A stretch of DNA of 27,990 nucleotides from JANNYA01 sp043754435 (GCA_043754435.1 JAYUUS010000234.1:1-27990), one strand, 5' to 3'; counted from the stretch's first letter, positions 7,443-15,578 are shown. Notes: generated from the sequence alone by a model not told the origin. Translations and numbers: made by a program.

Positions 7443-7541
7443 ACTAATCGAAAACGGGTGCTAATTGAAAATTGGGGCTAATTGGCTAATTGGCTAATTG
7501 GCTAATTGACTTAGCTAATTGAAAAATGAAGGGGCTAATCG
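7443..7541. repeat. Tandem GCTAATTG octamer array
   Basis: Six exact GCTAATTG units begin at 7460, 7477, 7485, 7493, 7501 and 7514. The four at 7477-7508 are head to tail without spacer. Variants ACTAATCG (7443) and GCTAATCG (7534) flank the array, and units are often followed by AAAA. The last variant overlaps the stop codon of the sulfotransferase gene. The array fills the gap between that gene and the epimerase start (7409). Function unknown; such arrays can change copy number by slippage. Confidence 0.85.
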
Positions 7542-9220
7542 AAAAGCGTGCGCAAAGGATCCAGTAGTTCGCCGTAACCTTGGGTTTTGACCGACGGCGC
7601 ATGCATGGGCTGGCGTACTTGCGAAGCACTGGGTGTGCGAATCACGCGCTGCGCTAAGTGCGGCTGCAAACACATTTGTGAAAACGACAAGCCACAAAAA
7701 TCTAAAAGTGCTGGCACTTGCGTCTCAGTTGCACGTACTAACAGCTCGTAACTTTGTGCGTATAGCTGCTTAGGCAAGCGCTCTGCCCAAACCGACATAG
7801 ACGCGCGGTAGCTGCGCCAAAAATCGCGTAAGTCCTCGAAGCGATAGCTAAAATTGACGCGCCCAGGCGCAAAAAGTTGTTTGTAACAAGACCAAACCGT
7901 TTCCACCGGGTCACGCAGGCAGTCAACGATTTTACAACCCGGAAACATGCGCTCAATCGCGCCGATATAAAGCCAATTTTCCGGCAGTTTGTCCGTGCTT
8001 TTTGCCCGCTGCAAACGCCAACGTGCGGTTAAATTCAGATATTCATCGCCCAACCGCCGCCAGTCGAGCGCGGTCATGTCTTTTACCCACTCGGGGTAAG
8101 CCGTGCCGCGCCGCTGCGATTCCTGCTGGATTATTTGCGGTAAGTACGGCAATTCATTGGCACCTTCCACATCGGGATGGGCGCTGAGCACCTGTTCGAC
8201 CAAGGTGGTGCCGGAGCGCGGTAGGCCAACCAGGAAAATGAGCTCAGCGCCGAAGGCATCCGCTGAGTTCTCTTTCAGTTGAGGCGCGGGCGCAAATGCG
8301 TCGAGCACCTGCTGTGCGTGTTTGGCGAATGCCTTGGCGTTCCAGCTATTGATGCGCGCAGCGTCGTCGTTGGCGCGTTTGAAGGTCGCAAGTGCAGCGC
8401 TAAAATTTGCCGCGTCTTCATGGGCTTTACCCAGCGCAAAGCCGATCAAAGCGCGATCGTGCGGATTGCTTGCCTGATCCAACGCCCGCGCGAGCGCTTG
8501 GTATTCTGGCGCACTCAGTTGTTCGGTCTTTAAATCCAGCAGCGCAAACCAAGCGCGGGCAGGCACATTGTTCTTGCGAATCAACTCGCGGTAAATTTTT
8601 GCCGCATCCACGCTGCGTCCAATCGACTGCAGTATCCGGGCGCGCTGCAAATACGCTTGTCCAGCATTAAGCGGCGCTTTGCCTGTCAAAAGCGGAATCG
8701 CCTTGTCGATCGCTTGCAGCGCAATGTTAGCTAGGCCCTGCCGATCCGCTTCAACGCTGAGCTCAAAAAAGTCCTGAAAGGTTTTCGCACACTGCTCTGC
8801 GCGTTCGAAAAGGTCAGTGCTTTGCCCCAAATGGCCGGATTTTTCTAGTGTTGAGGCAAGCAAAGTCAAGGCCAAACTGTCCGCTGGCTGATCGCTCAGA
8901 TAGCGCTGCATCCATTCGCTTGCCGCGCGATAGTTTCCCAATTGCGCCTGCAAACTGGCCATTAAACGACTTGCACTGGGCGATTCTGGATGCTGCGCCA
9001 ACGCCATCAGCAGCTCATATTCGGCAAGTTTGAGCTGGTTTGTTTCTAAGTATCGGCGCACGGTTAACACGCGCGGCAAAAAGGGGTCAGGTATTGAAGG
9101 CACTAAAGACGAGTCGTGCAAATTTGGGGGTTCAGCATAAGCTACCGCATTAAGCAATGCCATTAAGTTAAGCACCGCCGCCACAACACGGGAGAAAATA
9201 GTAGCTGAAAGATTCGTCAT
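7535..9220 (-). CDS. TPR-domain PAPS-dependent sulfotransferase
   Basis: The N-terminal half (about residues 40-290) is a run of TPR-like helical pairs. The C-terminal half is a sulfotransferase: the 5'-phosphosulfate loop GLPRSGTTLVEQVLSAHP lies near residue 330, and the 3'-phosphate motif is in CLRDPVETVWSCYKQ. The ending RTPSASQVRQPM is typical of bacterial TPR sulfotransferases. The frame is open to 9382, but the first 54 codons have repeat-like content (LLLLDSGLKLAG). I choose ATG 9220, giving 561 aa that begin MTNLSATIFSRVVAAVLNLM, a signal-like hydrophobic segment. A signal is odd because PAPS is cytoplasmic; it could be a membrane anchor, or the real start could lie further downstream. 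The acceptor may be a surface glycan made by the neighbouring sugar genes (inference). Confidence 0.8.
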   Translation of the reverse strand: MTNLSATIFSRVVAAVLNLMALLNAVAYAEPPNLHDSSLVPSIPDPFLPRVLTVRRYLETNQLKLAEYELLMALAQHPESPSASRLMASLQAQLGNYRAASEWMQRYLSDQPADSLALTLLASTLEKSGHLGQSTDLFERAEQCAKTFQDFFELSVEADRQGLANIALQAIDKAIPLLTGKAPLNAGQAYLQRARILQSIGRSVDAAKIYRELIRKNNVPARAWFALLDLKTEQLSAPEYQALARALDQASNPHDRALIGFALGKAHEDAANFSAALATFKRANDDAARINSWNAKAFAKHAQQVLDAFAPAPQLKENSADAFGAELIFLVGLPRSGTTLVEQVLSAHPDVEGANELPYLPQIIQQESQRRGTAYPEWVKDMTALDWRRLGDEYLNLTARWRLQRAKSTDKLPENWLYIGAIERMFPGCKIVDCLRDPVETVWSCYKQLFAPGRVNFSYRFEDLRDFWRSYRASMSVWAERLPKQLYAQSYELLVRATETQVPALLDFCGLSFSQMCLQPHLAQRVIRTPSASQVRQPMHAPSVKTQGYGELLDPLRTLFD

Positions 9221-9243
9221 TCCGGCAAGTTTTAAGCCGGAAT
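9219..9243. repeat. Short palindromic repeat overlapping a start codon
   Basis: ATTCCGGC and GCCGGAAT flank a nine-base loop. It resembles the widespread 'GGAATCCAG...GCCGGAATGAC' palindromes. On the minus strand it ends GCCGGAATGACG, so the proposed sulfotransferase ATG (9220-9218) begins inside the 3' arm. The same GGAATCCAG sequence recurs in the hairpin at 27544-27575. Confidence 0.7.
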
Positions 9244-9448
9244 CCAGCAATAACAAATACCTAGATTGCGCGCTTGGATTGAGCTTTTGCGACAGCAACT
9301 TGTGTCTGCGCGACCTACTTCGGGCCTGAACTCCAAGTTCTGCTAAGTTCCAATCCAGATCAGCAGCACGTCGCTGACACAAGCCCTGAATCTGCAGTGT
9401 CCAGCAGACTTTAGGAATATGGCTGTAAGCCCAGTGAGTTGAGTCACC

Positions 9449-11092
9449 ATGAATTCTAGCTTTGCCCGAACTTGCCTGTTGTTTCTAGCGCTAGCCTTGC
9501 TGATACCCATGCCTGCCACAGCACAAGGCGTGGTCGTGCTAGCCGGTGGTGGCCGGGAAGGCGATCAGGGCGATACGAACTCATGGTCTTACAAGCTGTA
9601 TCGTAAGCTGGTCGAGAACGGTGACCGCAATGGCGACGGCGTGGTGCAGGTGGCGATCTTGACTACTTTGCTTGAGGTGAACGACCCGACTTGGTATAGC
9701 TATGCTGAAGCGCCAACCACGGCAAACCCGCCGGGGCTGGGTTTGACGCATGCGCAGGCAGTTGCGCAGGCTTTGCTGGATGATGCGTGGCTGGTGAACT
9801 ACTTTCAGTGGCTGGGTAGCACGGCAGGCCAGAATGTGCAGGCGTTCAATGTAGAAGTGCCTTCGTTAGTCGATGCCAATGACCCGGCCAAAGTTGGCGT
9901 CGTAGAAAACGCGGACGCAATATTTATTAAAGGCGGCGACCAAGGCGAGTATTTTGATAAGTGGAACGCCACTCTGCTAGAGACGCATATTCGTTCTGTC
10001 GTGCAAACGCGCGCCGGTGCCATCGGTGGCACCAGTGCCGGTGCGATGAGTCAGGCGCAGTATTGCCTGTGCGGCGGCGCTGATTTGATTTCGGCGGACG
10101 TGCTAGCCGATGCCAAGACCTCGTATTTAAATGACGTGAGCCAGCCTGGAACTTCGGGCATACATGCGGACTTTTTGAATTTTGTGCCGGGGGTTTATGT
10201 TGAAACCCACTACACCCAACGCGCCCGCATGGTACGCATGATCGGGGTTTTGGCGCGCGCAGTGGATGACTTTGGCAACCACGCGCTTTTGGGCATTGGT
10301 TTGGAGCAGAAAACCGGTGTCGTTATTCAAAATGGCATTGCCGAGGTCATTGGTGTCGGGGAAGTGGCCTTTATCAAGGAAACTGCACAGAGCGTACTGC
10401 GTCGGGACGCCGGGCGGCCTTTGTATTACACGCACTTGAATTTGGATCGGCTGACCGAAGGCTGGAAGTTTGATCTAGTGGCGCGCGCGCCGATCACCAG
10501 CACCTTGCCAGCGGGCGTAAGCGCGGTGACTTATCCCGGTGCAGGCGCCAGCAACAGCGGCGCACTGAGTATCGCGGGCAATACCGATGCGGATGCGAAC
10601 CGCTATGAACGCACCGCTAGCTATGCGCCGAGTGATTACAGCTTAAACTTCGGCACCGGCCCGGTGGTGATCCGTGATGCCTTAGGTTTTAGCAATGCCG
10701 GCAGCACCGCTAGCCGTGCGGCCAAACACGAAACGTTGTTTCGCGCGTTGTTCGAGCTGCCGCAAACCCTGGGCGTGCTGCTTTTTAACGGCGCCGTTAT
10801 TTCCCGAACCGCGCTTGCGCCCGACATTATTGAATTTGGCGGTACGCTCGCGTCAGTTATTGTTGATGCGAAGAGCTGCACCTACAAAGGCTTAAGCCCA
10901 AGTACTTCGAATTATGCAATTCCCGGCGGCACGCTGCGTGCCACGGCGATGACCAACTTGCGTGTACATGTGCTGGGTGAAACGGCGGTTGCAACGCGCG
11001 CTGCCAGCTTCAATACGCGCGAACATGTGCTGATCGGTGGCCCTAGTAATGGCAATCCTGATAGTATTTTCAGCGATGGCTTTGAGTTTTGA
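9449..11092 (+). CDS. Secreted cyanophycinase-like S51 peptidase
   Basis: After a signal peptide (FARTCLLFLALALLIPMPATA) the protein reads GVVVLAGGG, then IFIKGGDQGEY near residues 158-168. The nucleophile motif GGTSAGAM has Ser196. ETHYTQRARMVRM follows with His254, then GIGLEQKTGVVI. These match peptidase family S51 (cyanophycinase), which cuts beta-aspartyl-arginine from cyanophycin. The export signal points to an extracellular form able to use cyanophycin released by other cells. I see no cyanophycin synthetase nearby. The protein (547 aa) is longer than a bare cyanophycinase, with an extra C-terminal beta-rich part ending in IFSDGFEF. It is divergent from the sulfotransferase gene. A broader substrate range is possible. 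Confidence 0.85.
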   Translation: MNSSFARTCLLFLALALLIPMPATAQGVVVLAGGGREGDQGDTNSWSYKLYRKLVENGDRNGDGVVQVAILTTLLEVNDPTWYSYAEAPTTANPPGLGLTHAQAVAQALLDDAWLVNYFQWLGSTAGQNVQAFNVEVPSLVDANDPAKVGVVENADAIFIKGGDQGEYFDKWNATLLETHIRSVVQTRAGAIGGTSAGAMSQAQYCLCGGADLISADVLADAKTSYLNDVSQPGTSGIHADFLNFVPGVYVETHYTQRARMVRMIGVLARAVDDFGNHALLGIGLEQKTGVVIQNGIAEVIGVGEVAFIKETAQSVLRRDAGRPLYYTHLNLDRLTEGWKFDLVARAPITSTLPAGVSAVTYPGAGASNSGALSIAGNTDADANRYERTASYAPSDYSLNFGTGPVVIRDALGFSNAGSTASRAAKHETLFRALFELPQTLGVLLFNGAVISRTALAPDIIEFGGTLASVIVDAKSCTYKGLSPSTSNYAIPGGTLRATAMTNLRVHVLGETAVATRAASFNTREHVLIGGPSNGNPDSIFSDGFEF

Positions 11093-11128
11093 TGGGCTAA
11101 GCGCAAATTGGGCAATTCACGTTGGCAT

Positions 11129-11204
11129 CGTCACTGCGAGGAGCGAAGCAACGTGGAAGTCTCGGCTTCGCGGCTGAGATTGCTTCACTGCGTTCGCAAT
11201 GACG
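11129..11204. repeat. Dispersed palindromic repeat (long hairpin)
   Basis: CGTCACTGCGAGGAGCGAAG at the start pairs with TTGCTTC...TCGCAATGACG at the end. The centre (GAAGTCTCGGCTTCGCGGCTGAGA) can fold as well. It matches the familiar proteobacterial repeat of the type 'cgtcattgcgaggagcgaag...cgcaatgacg' (recollection). It lies between the 3' ends of the convergent cyanophycinase and PhzF-like genes and may act as a transcription stop. Confidence 0.8.
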
Positions 11205-11233
11205 AGGCTGGACAGCATCACCAGCGCATTGGG

Positions 11234-12187
11234 TTAAACCGGCCACCAAAGTCGCCCGTCAATAACCGTGTGGGTTTGCCCGCCCACCCATACCACTGCA
11301 GGTTCGCTGGCTTTTTCAAAGCGAATTTTGAGGGTTGCATCATGCCCAATTTCCCGGCCTTGACTGACGTCATAGCCTGCGCTTAAAGCCCCCTGCGGCT
11401 CCATCGTATGTATAAAGGCAGCGAGCAGGCCGTTGGCGGCACCGCTGGCTGGGTCTTCAATAATGCCAACGCCGGCTGGGAACGCGCGCACGATTAGTTT
11501 GTAATCCGGCTGATTTTCGCTGCGGGCAAACGCGCACAGGCCCATGCTTTCCGTGGATTTTGCCAGCACCCCAATGCTGGCGTGGTCGGGCTTCCACGCG
11601 CGCAGCTCGGCTTCTGAGGCCAGCTCTGCCAGCCACCAGCGCCGCCCGCCATCCACAAATGCCGGTGGCAATATCCCTAACTGCACGCCGCTTAAGATAT
11701 TGCTGAGCGTTGGGTGCGCGTCAAGGCCGGTCTTAAGCACTTTTGCACCGGGTGCAGCGACGTAAAGTTCGCGCATGCCGTTGACGTAGTCAGCGCGGAT
11801 ATTGAGCAGCCCAGCAGCGCATTGCTGCACCAATTCACCTCGGCTGTTTAGCCCCGAAAAGCCCGTTTCTAGCACCGCGTGCGCACTGCCGATGGTTGGG
11901 TGGCCGGCAAAGGGAATTTCTTTGCTCGGGCTAAAAATGCGCAGCTGATAGGAAGCGCCCGCAATGCTGGGCGGCAATACAAAGGTGGTTTCGACTAAAT
12001 TAGTCCAGCGCGCAAACCCCTGCATTTGGCTGCCCGACCATGTATTTGCACCGATTACCACGCCCAGTGGATTGCCGCCGCCAACTCTTTGCGTGAATAC
12101 GTCCAGCTGTAGGAAACGTAAGCTAGTTTGGCCGATGGCTTTAGTTGTCAAAGTAGGCTGCCGATTAAATGTAACCAAGCGCATCAT
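11234..12187 (-). CDS. PhzF-family isomerase/epimerase-like protein
   Basis: PhzF-fold proteins have two similar half-domains around an active site with a catalytic Glu. The protein shows LQLDVFTQRVGGGNPLGVV, NLVETTFVLP (the catalytic-Glu position), IPFAGHPTIGSAHAVL and DPASGAANGLLAAF, all hallmark segments. The frame is open to TTG 12238; the first good start is ATG 12187 (317 aa), with a second ATG at 12184. Family length is about 260-300 aa. Nothing nearby makes phenazines, so it is more likely a general family member (YddE type) than part of phenazine synthesis. Substrate unknown. It is divergent from accD. Confidence 0.85.
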   Translation of the reverse strand: MMRLVTFNRQPTLTTKAIGQTSLRFLQLDVFTQRVGGGNPLGVVIGANTWSGSQMQGFARWTNLVETTFVLPPSIAGASYQLRIFSPSKEIPFAGHPTIGSAHAVLETGFSGLNSRGELVQQCAAGLLNIRADYVNGMRELYVAAPGAKVLKTGLDAHPTLSNILSGVQLGILPPAFVDGGRRWWLAELASEAELRAWKPDHASIGVLAKSTESMGLCAFARSENQPDYKLIVRAFPAGVGIIEDPASGAANGLLAAFIHTMEPQGALSAGYDVSQGREIGHDATLKIRFEKASEPAVVWVGGQTHTVIDGRLWWPV

Positions 12188-12227
12188 GACCCGCACAAGT
12201 ACATGGTGACAAGATTTGTTTGAATAT

Positions 12228-12252
12228 TTTGCGCGCAAATCCCTAGCCTAGG
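12228..12252. promoter_or_regulatory. Paired palindromes in the phzF-like/accD divergent region
   Basis: TTTGCGCGCAAA (12228-12239) is a perfect 12-bp palindrome, followed two bases later by CCTAG-C-CTAGG (12242-12252). Both lie between the divergent starts at 12187 and 12289. The position suits an operator or overlapping promoters, but I see no clear -35/-10 pair and know no matching regulator. Confidence 0.3.
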
Positions 12253-12288
12253 CATGACTTATAGGTGAAAAGCAGCTACCGTTCGCGG

Positions 12289-13146
12289 ATGAGCTGGTTA
12301 TCTAAATTAATGCCCCCTCGGATACGTACCGAAGGCGGGGCCAAGAAAAATGTGCCGGAAGGCGTGTGGGAGCAGTGCCCAAACTGTGCGGCTGCGCTGT
12401 ATCGGCCGGAGTTGGAGCGCAATTTATTTGTCTGCAATAACTGCGCGCACCATTTGTCGATCCCGGCAAGAGTGCGGTTAAGCCAATTTTTTGACGCCGG
12501 TGAGCTGCTGGAAATTGGCGCCAACCTGTCGCCGGTCGACGTGCTGAATTTTAAAGACAGCAAAAAATATAAAGATCGGATTATTGCCAGCCAGCGCGCG
12601 ACCGGGGAAAAAGACGCACTGATCGCGATGAAAGGCTTACTCAAGGCGCAGCCTTTAGTCGCGTGTGCGTTTGAATTTGCGTTTATGGGTGGCTCGATGG
12701 GTTCGGTGGTAGGCGAGCGGTTCGCGCTGGCTGGCGAAGCAGCGCTTGCGGCGCGCTGCCCGCTGATATGTTTCTCCGCCACCGGCGGCGCACGCATGCA
12801 GGAAGGTTTATTTTCGCTCATGCAAATGGCGAAAACGTCGGCGGTTTTGGCGCGCCTGCAAAAAAACGGTTTACCCTATATTTCAGTGATGACGCACCCC
12901 ACCACAGGCGGCGTGTCGGCCAGTTTGGCAATGCTGGGGGATTTAAACATCGCCGAGCCGAATGCGCTTATCGGCTTTGCTGGCCCGCGCGTAATCGAAC
13001 AAACCGTGCGGGAAACCTTACCTGCGGGCTTTCAACGCAGTGAGTTTCTGCTAGAACACGGCCATATCGACATGATTATGGATCGCCGGGAAATGCGCGA
13101 TAAATTGGCGCAGCTCTTGGCGTTGTTGATGCGGCGGGCGGCTTGA
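12289..13146 (+). CDS. accD: Acetyl-CoA carboxylase carboxyltransferase subunit beta
   Basis: AccD, with AccA, transfers the carboxyl group from biotin to acetyl-CoA, the committed step of fatty acid synthesis. The protein has the N-terminal zinc ribbon C30-P-N-C33 and C49-N-N-C52. The carboxyltransferase core follows: FMGGSMGSVVGERF, FSATGGARMQEGLFSLMQMA, THPTTGGVSASLAMLGD and IGFAGPRVIEQTVRETLP. The frame is open from GTG 12265, but ATG 12289 (MSWLSKLMPPRI) matches the usual AccD N-terminus and gives 285 aa. No folC or trpA neighbour is seen; it converges on relA. Confidence 0.97.
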   Translation: MSWLSKLMPPRIRTEGGAKKNVPEGVWEQCPNCAAALYRPELERNLFVCNNCAHHLSIPARVRLSQFFDAGELLEIGANLSPVDVLNFKDSKKYKDRIIASQRATGEKDALIAMKGLLKAQPLVACAFEFAFMGGSMGSVVGERFALAGEAALAARCPLICFSATGGARMQEGLFSLMQMAKTSAVLARLQKNGLPYISVMTHPTTGGVSASLAMLGDLNIAEPNALIGFAGPRVIEQTVRETLPAGFQRSEFLLEHGHIDMIMDRREMRDKLAQLLALLMRRAA

Positions 13147-13164
13147 GCTGGAAATTACAGCCGC

Positions 13165-15348
13165 CTAAATTCGCCGCGCTTCCAACACATTTCTGAGCGC
13201 TCGCAGCTTTGCCAGCAGCGCGCTGAGTTGGCCGAAATCACTCACTTCCAGCGTGTAGTCCATCTCGGCGGTGCCTTCGTCAGCGATGACCCGGGTGGAT
13301 GAACCCAAAATGCTGACTTTCGCCTCGGCAAATACGGTGCCGACGTCGCGCAGCAAGCCGGTGCGGTCGAACGCGCTGACACGGACTTGTACGCGAAAGC
13401 GTTCCCCCGGCGCTTGGCCCCACTGCACTTCCAACACGCGTTCCGGCTCTAGCGTTTGTAAATGCTTCAAATCCCGACAGTCTTTTCGATGTACCGCAAG
13501 CCCGCGTCCGCGCGTGACGAAGCCCGCAATCGCATCACCGGGCAAGGGTTTGCAGCAGTTCGCCATCACGACTAACAAATTGCCGACGCCTTCAATGGTT
13601 ACCGCATCTTTACTGAGTTTGGCGGTGCCTTTGCGCAGCGGCTTGATCGTGCCTTGCTTGAGTTTGCTGACCGCTACTTGCATAGCGTCGCTATTCGCGG
13701 CGGCTTTTTTCGCTTCCAGCTCATGCACCGCGCGGGAAATTTGCCCTAGGGTTAAATCACCCAGCGCAATTTGAGTCAAAAAATCGTCCGGCTTTTTGAT
13801 ATGGAAATGCGTCGCAAGCGCTTCCAGCGGCAGTTCGTTTAAGCCCAGACGTTTGCACTCGCGCTCGAATAAATCACGTCCAGCGGTAGTGTTTTGCGCC
13901 GAATCAAGCTGGTTAAAGTGCGCACGTACTTTGCCGCGCGCGCGTGCGGTATTGAGATAGCCCGCCTGCGCATCCAACCAATTGCGATTCGGATGCTCCT
14001 CCTTGGCGGTCAGTATTTCGACGCGATCACCCGATTGCGGTTGAAAGCTCAAAGGCACGATTCGGCCATTGACTTTAGCGCCCCGGCAGCGAAAGCCAAC
14101 CGAGGTGTGCACCATAAAGGCGAAGTCCAAAACCGTGGCAGTGCTGGGTAGCTCAATCACTTTGCCTTTAGGCGTCAGCAAATACACGTGATCGTCGAGT
14201 AACTCCGTCGAAAAGCCCTCAATGAGCGCGCGATTATCCGCGCCTTCGCCACGCTCATCGCGCTGCTCAAGCAGTTGCCGCATCCAATTGATTTTTCGCT
14301 CGAAATCCGCGTTGCTGCCGCCACCTTCCTTGTAACGCCAATGTGCCGCCACACCCAACTCGGCGTGTTCGTGCATTTCTTGCGTGCGGATTTGAATTTC
14401 GACGGACTTTTCTTCCGCGCCAATCACGGCGGTATGCAGCGAGCGGTAATTATTGCCTTTAGGGTTGGCAATATAGTCGTCAAACTCCTTTGGGATCGGT
14501 TGGAAACGGCTGTGTACCGCACCTAATGCGGCGTAGCAGCTCGCTAAGTCTTGCACAATCACACGCACGGCACGCACATCATAAAGCTCTGAAAACTCTA
14601 AGCCCTTTTTTTGCATCTTTTTATAGATGCTAAAAATGTGTTTTGGCCGGCCCGCAACGTCGCTTTCAATGCCGGCGGCGGTGAGCGTGCGTTTTAATTC
14701 ACCGATAAACTCATCAATATAGCTTTCGCGGGTGCCGCGCCGCTCATCTAGCAGGCCGGCAATGCGTTTGTACACCTCTGGCTGCAGGTAACGAAAGGCT
14801 AAATCTTCCAATTCCCATTTAATCTGCCAAATCCCTAGGCGGTTTGCCAACGGCGCGTGGATGTCGCGCGTGACTTTGGCGGCGGCACGTTTGCTACTTT
14901 CATCGCTGCGCGATAAATTTTTCAGCAGCACCAATTGCTCGGCCAGCAAAATAAGCACCACGCGCACGTCTTTAATCAACACCAGCAGCAGGCGACGAAT
15001 GCTTTCTGCGTCCGAATTGGGGTTGAGCTCTTGATAAACCGGCCACACCTTACGCGCCTCAGCGTGCCCGTGCAGCAGCTCCAAAACCGAGGCATTGGCG
15101 AATGGCATGAGTTCTGCGCTTAGGCTTAAACGCTCTTCAAAGGCAGGCCACAGTAGCGTTGCTAAGCGCGTATCCGCATCGCTGCGTAGCGTTACCAAAA
15201 TATCGACGGCGGCCATTTGGCTTTTTGTCCGCTCAGGGTGCGCATTTAGCGCTTCGCCAAGGGTGACGTGCGCGTCTGGCATTACTCCTAAATCAGCGGC
15301 GTGTTTCTTAAGCCAAAGCTCAAGCGAAATTGCGTCAGGTGGGTTCAC
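13165..15348 (-). CDS. relA: Monofunctional (p)ppGpp synthetase RelA
   Basis: RelA makes (p)ppGpp on stalled ribosomes. The hydrolase-like domain lacks the HD...ED residues of SpoT (the region reads LIKDVRVVLILLAEQLVLLK). The synthetase domain has GRPKHIFSIYKKMQKKG, ELYDVRAVRVIV, the EFDD signature of monofunctional RelA, and NYRSLHTAV. TGS (HVYLLTPKGKVIELP...), zinc-finger-like (ANCCKPLPGDAIAGF) and C-terminal ACT (RDVGTVFAEAKVSIL) domains follow. The frame continues upstream to GTG 15420, but that part is repeat-encoded. GTG 15348, just past the repeat edge, gives 727 aa and has AGGA 11 bases upstream. Which start is used is open. It converges on accD. Confidence 0.95.
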   Translation of the reverse strand: MNPPDAISLELWLKKHAADLGVMPDAHVTLGEALNAHPERTKSQMAAVDILVTLRSDADTRLATLLWPAFEERLSLSAELMPFANASVLELLHGHAEARKVWPVYQELNPNSDAESIRRLLLVLIKDVRVVLILLAEQLVLLKNLSRSDESSKRAAAKVTRDIHAPLANRLGIWQIKWELEDLAFRYLQPEVYKRIAGLLDERRGTRESYIDEFIGELKRTLTAAGIESDVAGRPKHIFSIYKKMQKKGLEFSELYDVRAVRVIVQDLASCYAALGAVHSRFQPIPKEFDDYIANPKGNNYRSLHTAVIGAEEKSVEIQIRTQEMHEHAELGVAAHWRYKEGGGSNADFERKINWMRQLLEQRDERGEGADNRALIEGFSTELLDDHVYLLTPKGKVIELPSTATVLDFAFMVHTSVGFRCRGAKVNGRIVPLSFQPQSGDRVEILTAKEEHPNRNWLDAQAGYLNTARARGKVRAHFNQLDSAQNTTAGRDLFERECKRLGLNELPLEALATHFHIKKPDDFLTQIALGDLTLGQISRAVHELEAKKAAANSDAMQVAVSKLKQGTIKPLRKGTAKLSKDAVTIEGVGNLLVVMANCCKPLPGDAIAGFVTRGRGLAVHRKDCRDLKHLQTLEPERVLEVQWGQAPGERFRVQVRVSAFDRTGLLRDVGTVFAEAKVSILGSSTRVIADEGTAEMDYTLEVSDFGQLSALLAKLRALRNVLEARRI

Positions 15349-15358
15349 CGGGGGGGAA

Positions 15359-15556
15359 ATCCTGGCGTAGCCCTGAAAGAAACCCGTTCGTGCTGAGCCT
15401 GTCGAAGCATGTAGCCGCACACTTGGTGATGCGCAAAGTAATGCGGCTGCGTCAGTATTTGCGCGGCTCTGCCCTTCGACAAGCTCAGGGCGAACGGTTC
15501 TTTTGTATTGGGTTCGAAAAAACTCATACTCTAAACATCACTTTGGATTGCACCGT
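15359..15556. repeat. Dispersed palindromic repeat, copy B (about 197 bp)
   Basis: Second copy of the repeat at 3221-3417, in the same orientation, with the same pair of inverted arms (GTTCGTGCTGAGCCTGTCG and CGACAAGCTCAGGGCGAAC). It abuts the 5' end of relA. The position equivalent to ATG 3282 in copy A is GTG 15420 here, in the relA frame. Confidence 0.85.
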
Positions 15557-15578
15557 TGGAACTCTTTAACGCCGCTGC

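Noticed and set aside
7443..7541. The octamer array as a CRISPR array
   Set aside because: Units are only 8 bp and several are head to tail without spacers. No cas gene is nearby.
11234..12187. Part of a phenazine biosynthesis cluster
   Set aside because: No other phz gene is present; PhzF-like proteins are common outside phenazine pathways.
12276..12821. 181-aa minus-strand frame opposite accD
   Set aside because: Antisense shadow of accD, which has full family motifs.
13165..15348. Bifunctional SpoT/Rel
   Set aside because: The HD hydrolase residues are absent and the synthetase has the EFDD signature of monofunctional RelA.
15345..15527. Small minus-strand frame of 60 aa starting MSFFEPNTKE inside repeat copy B
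   Set aside because: Entirely repeat-encoded, out of frame with relA, and no ribosome site; the same ATG exists in copy A, so it comes with the repeat.
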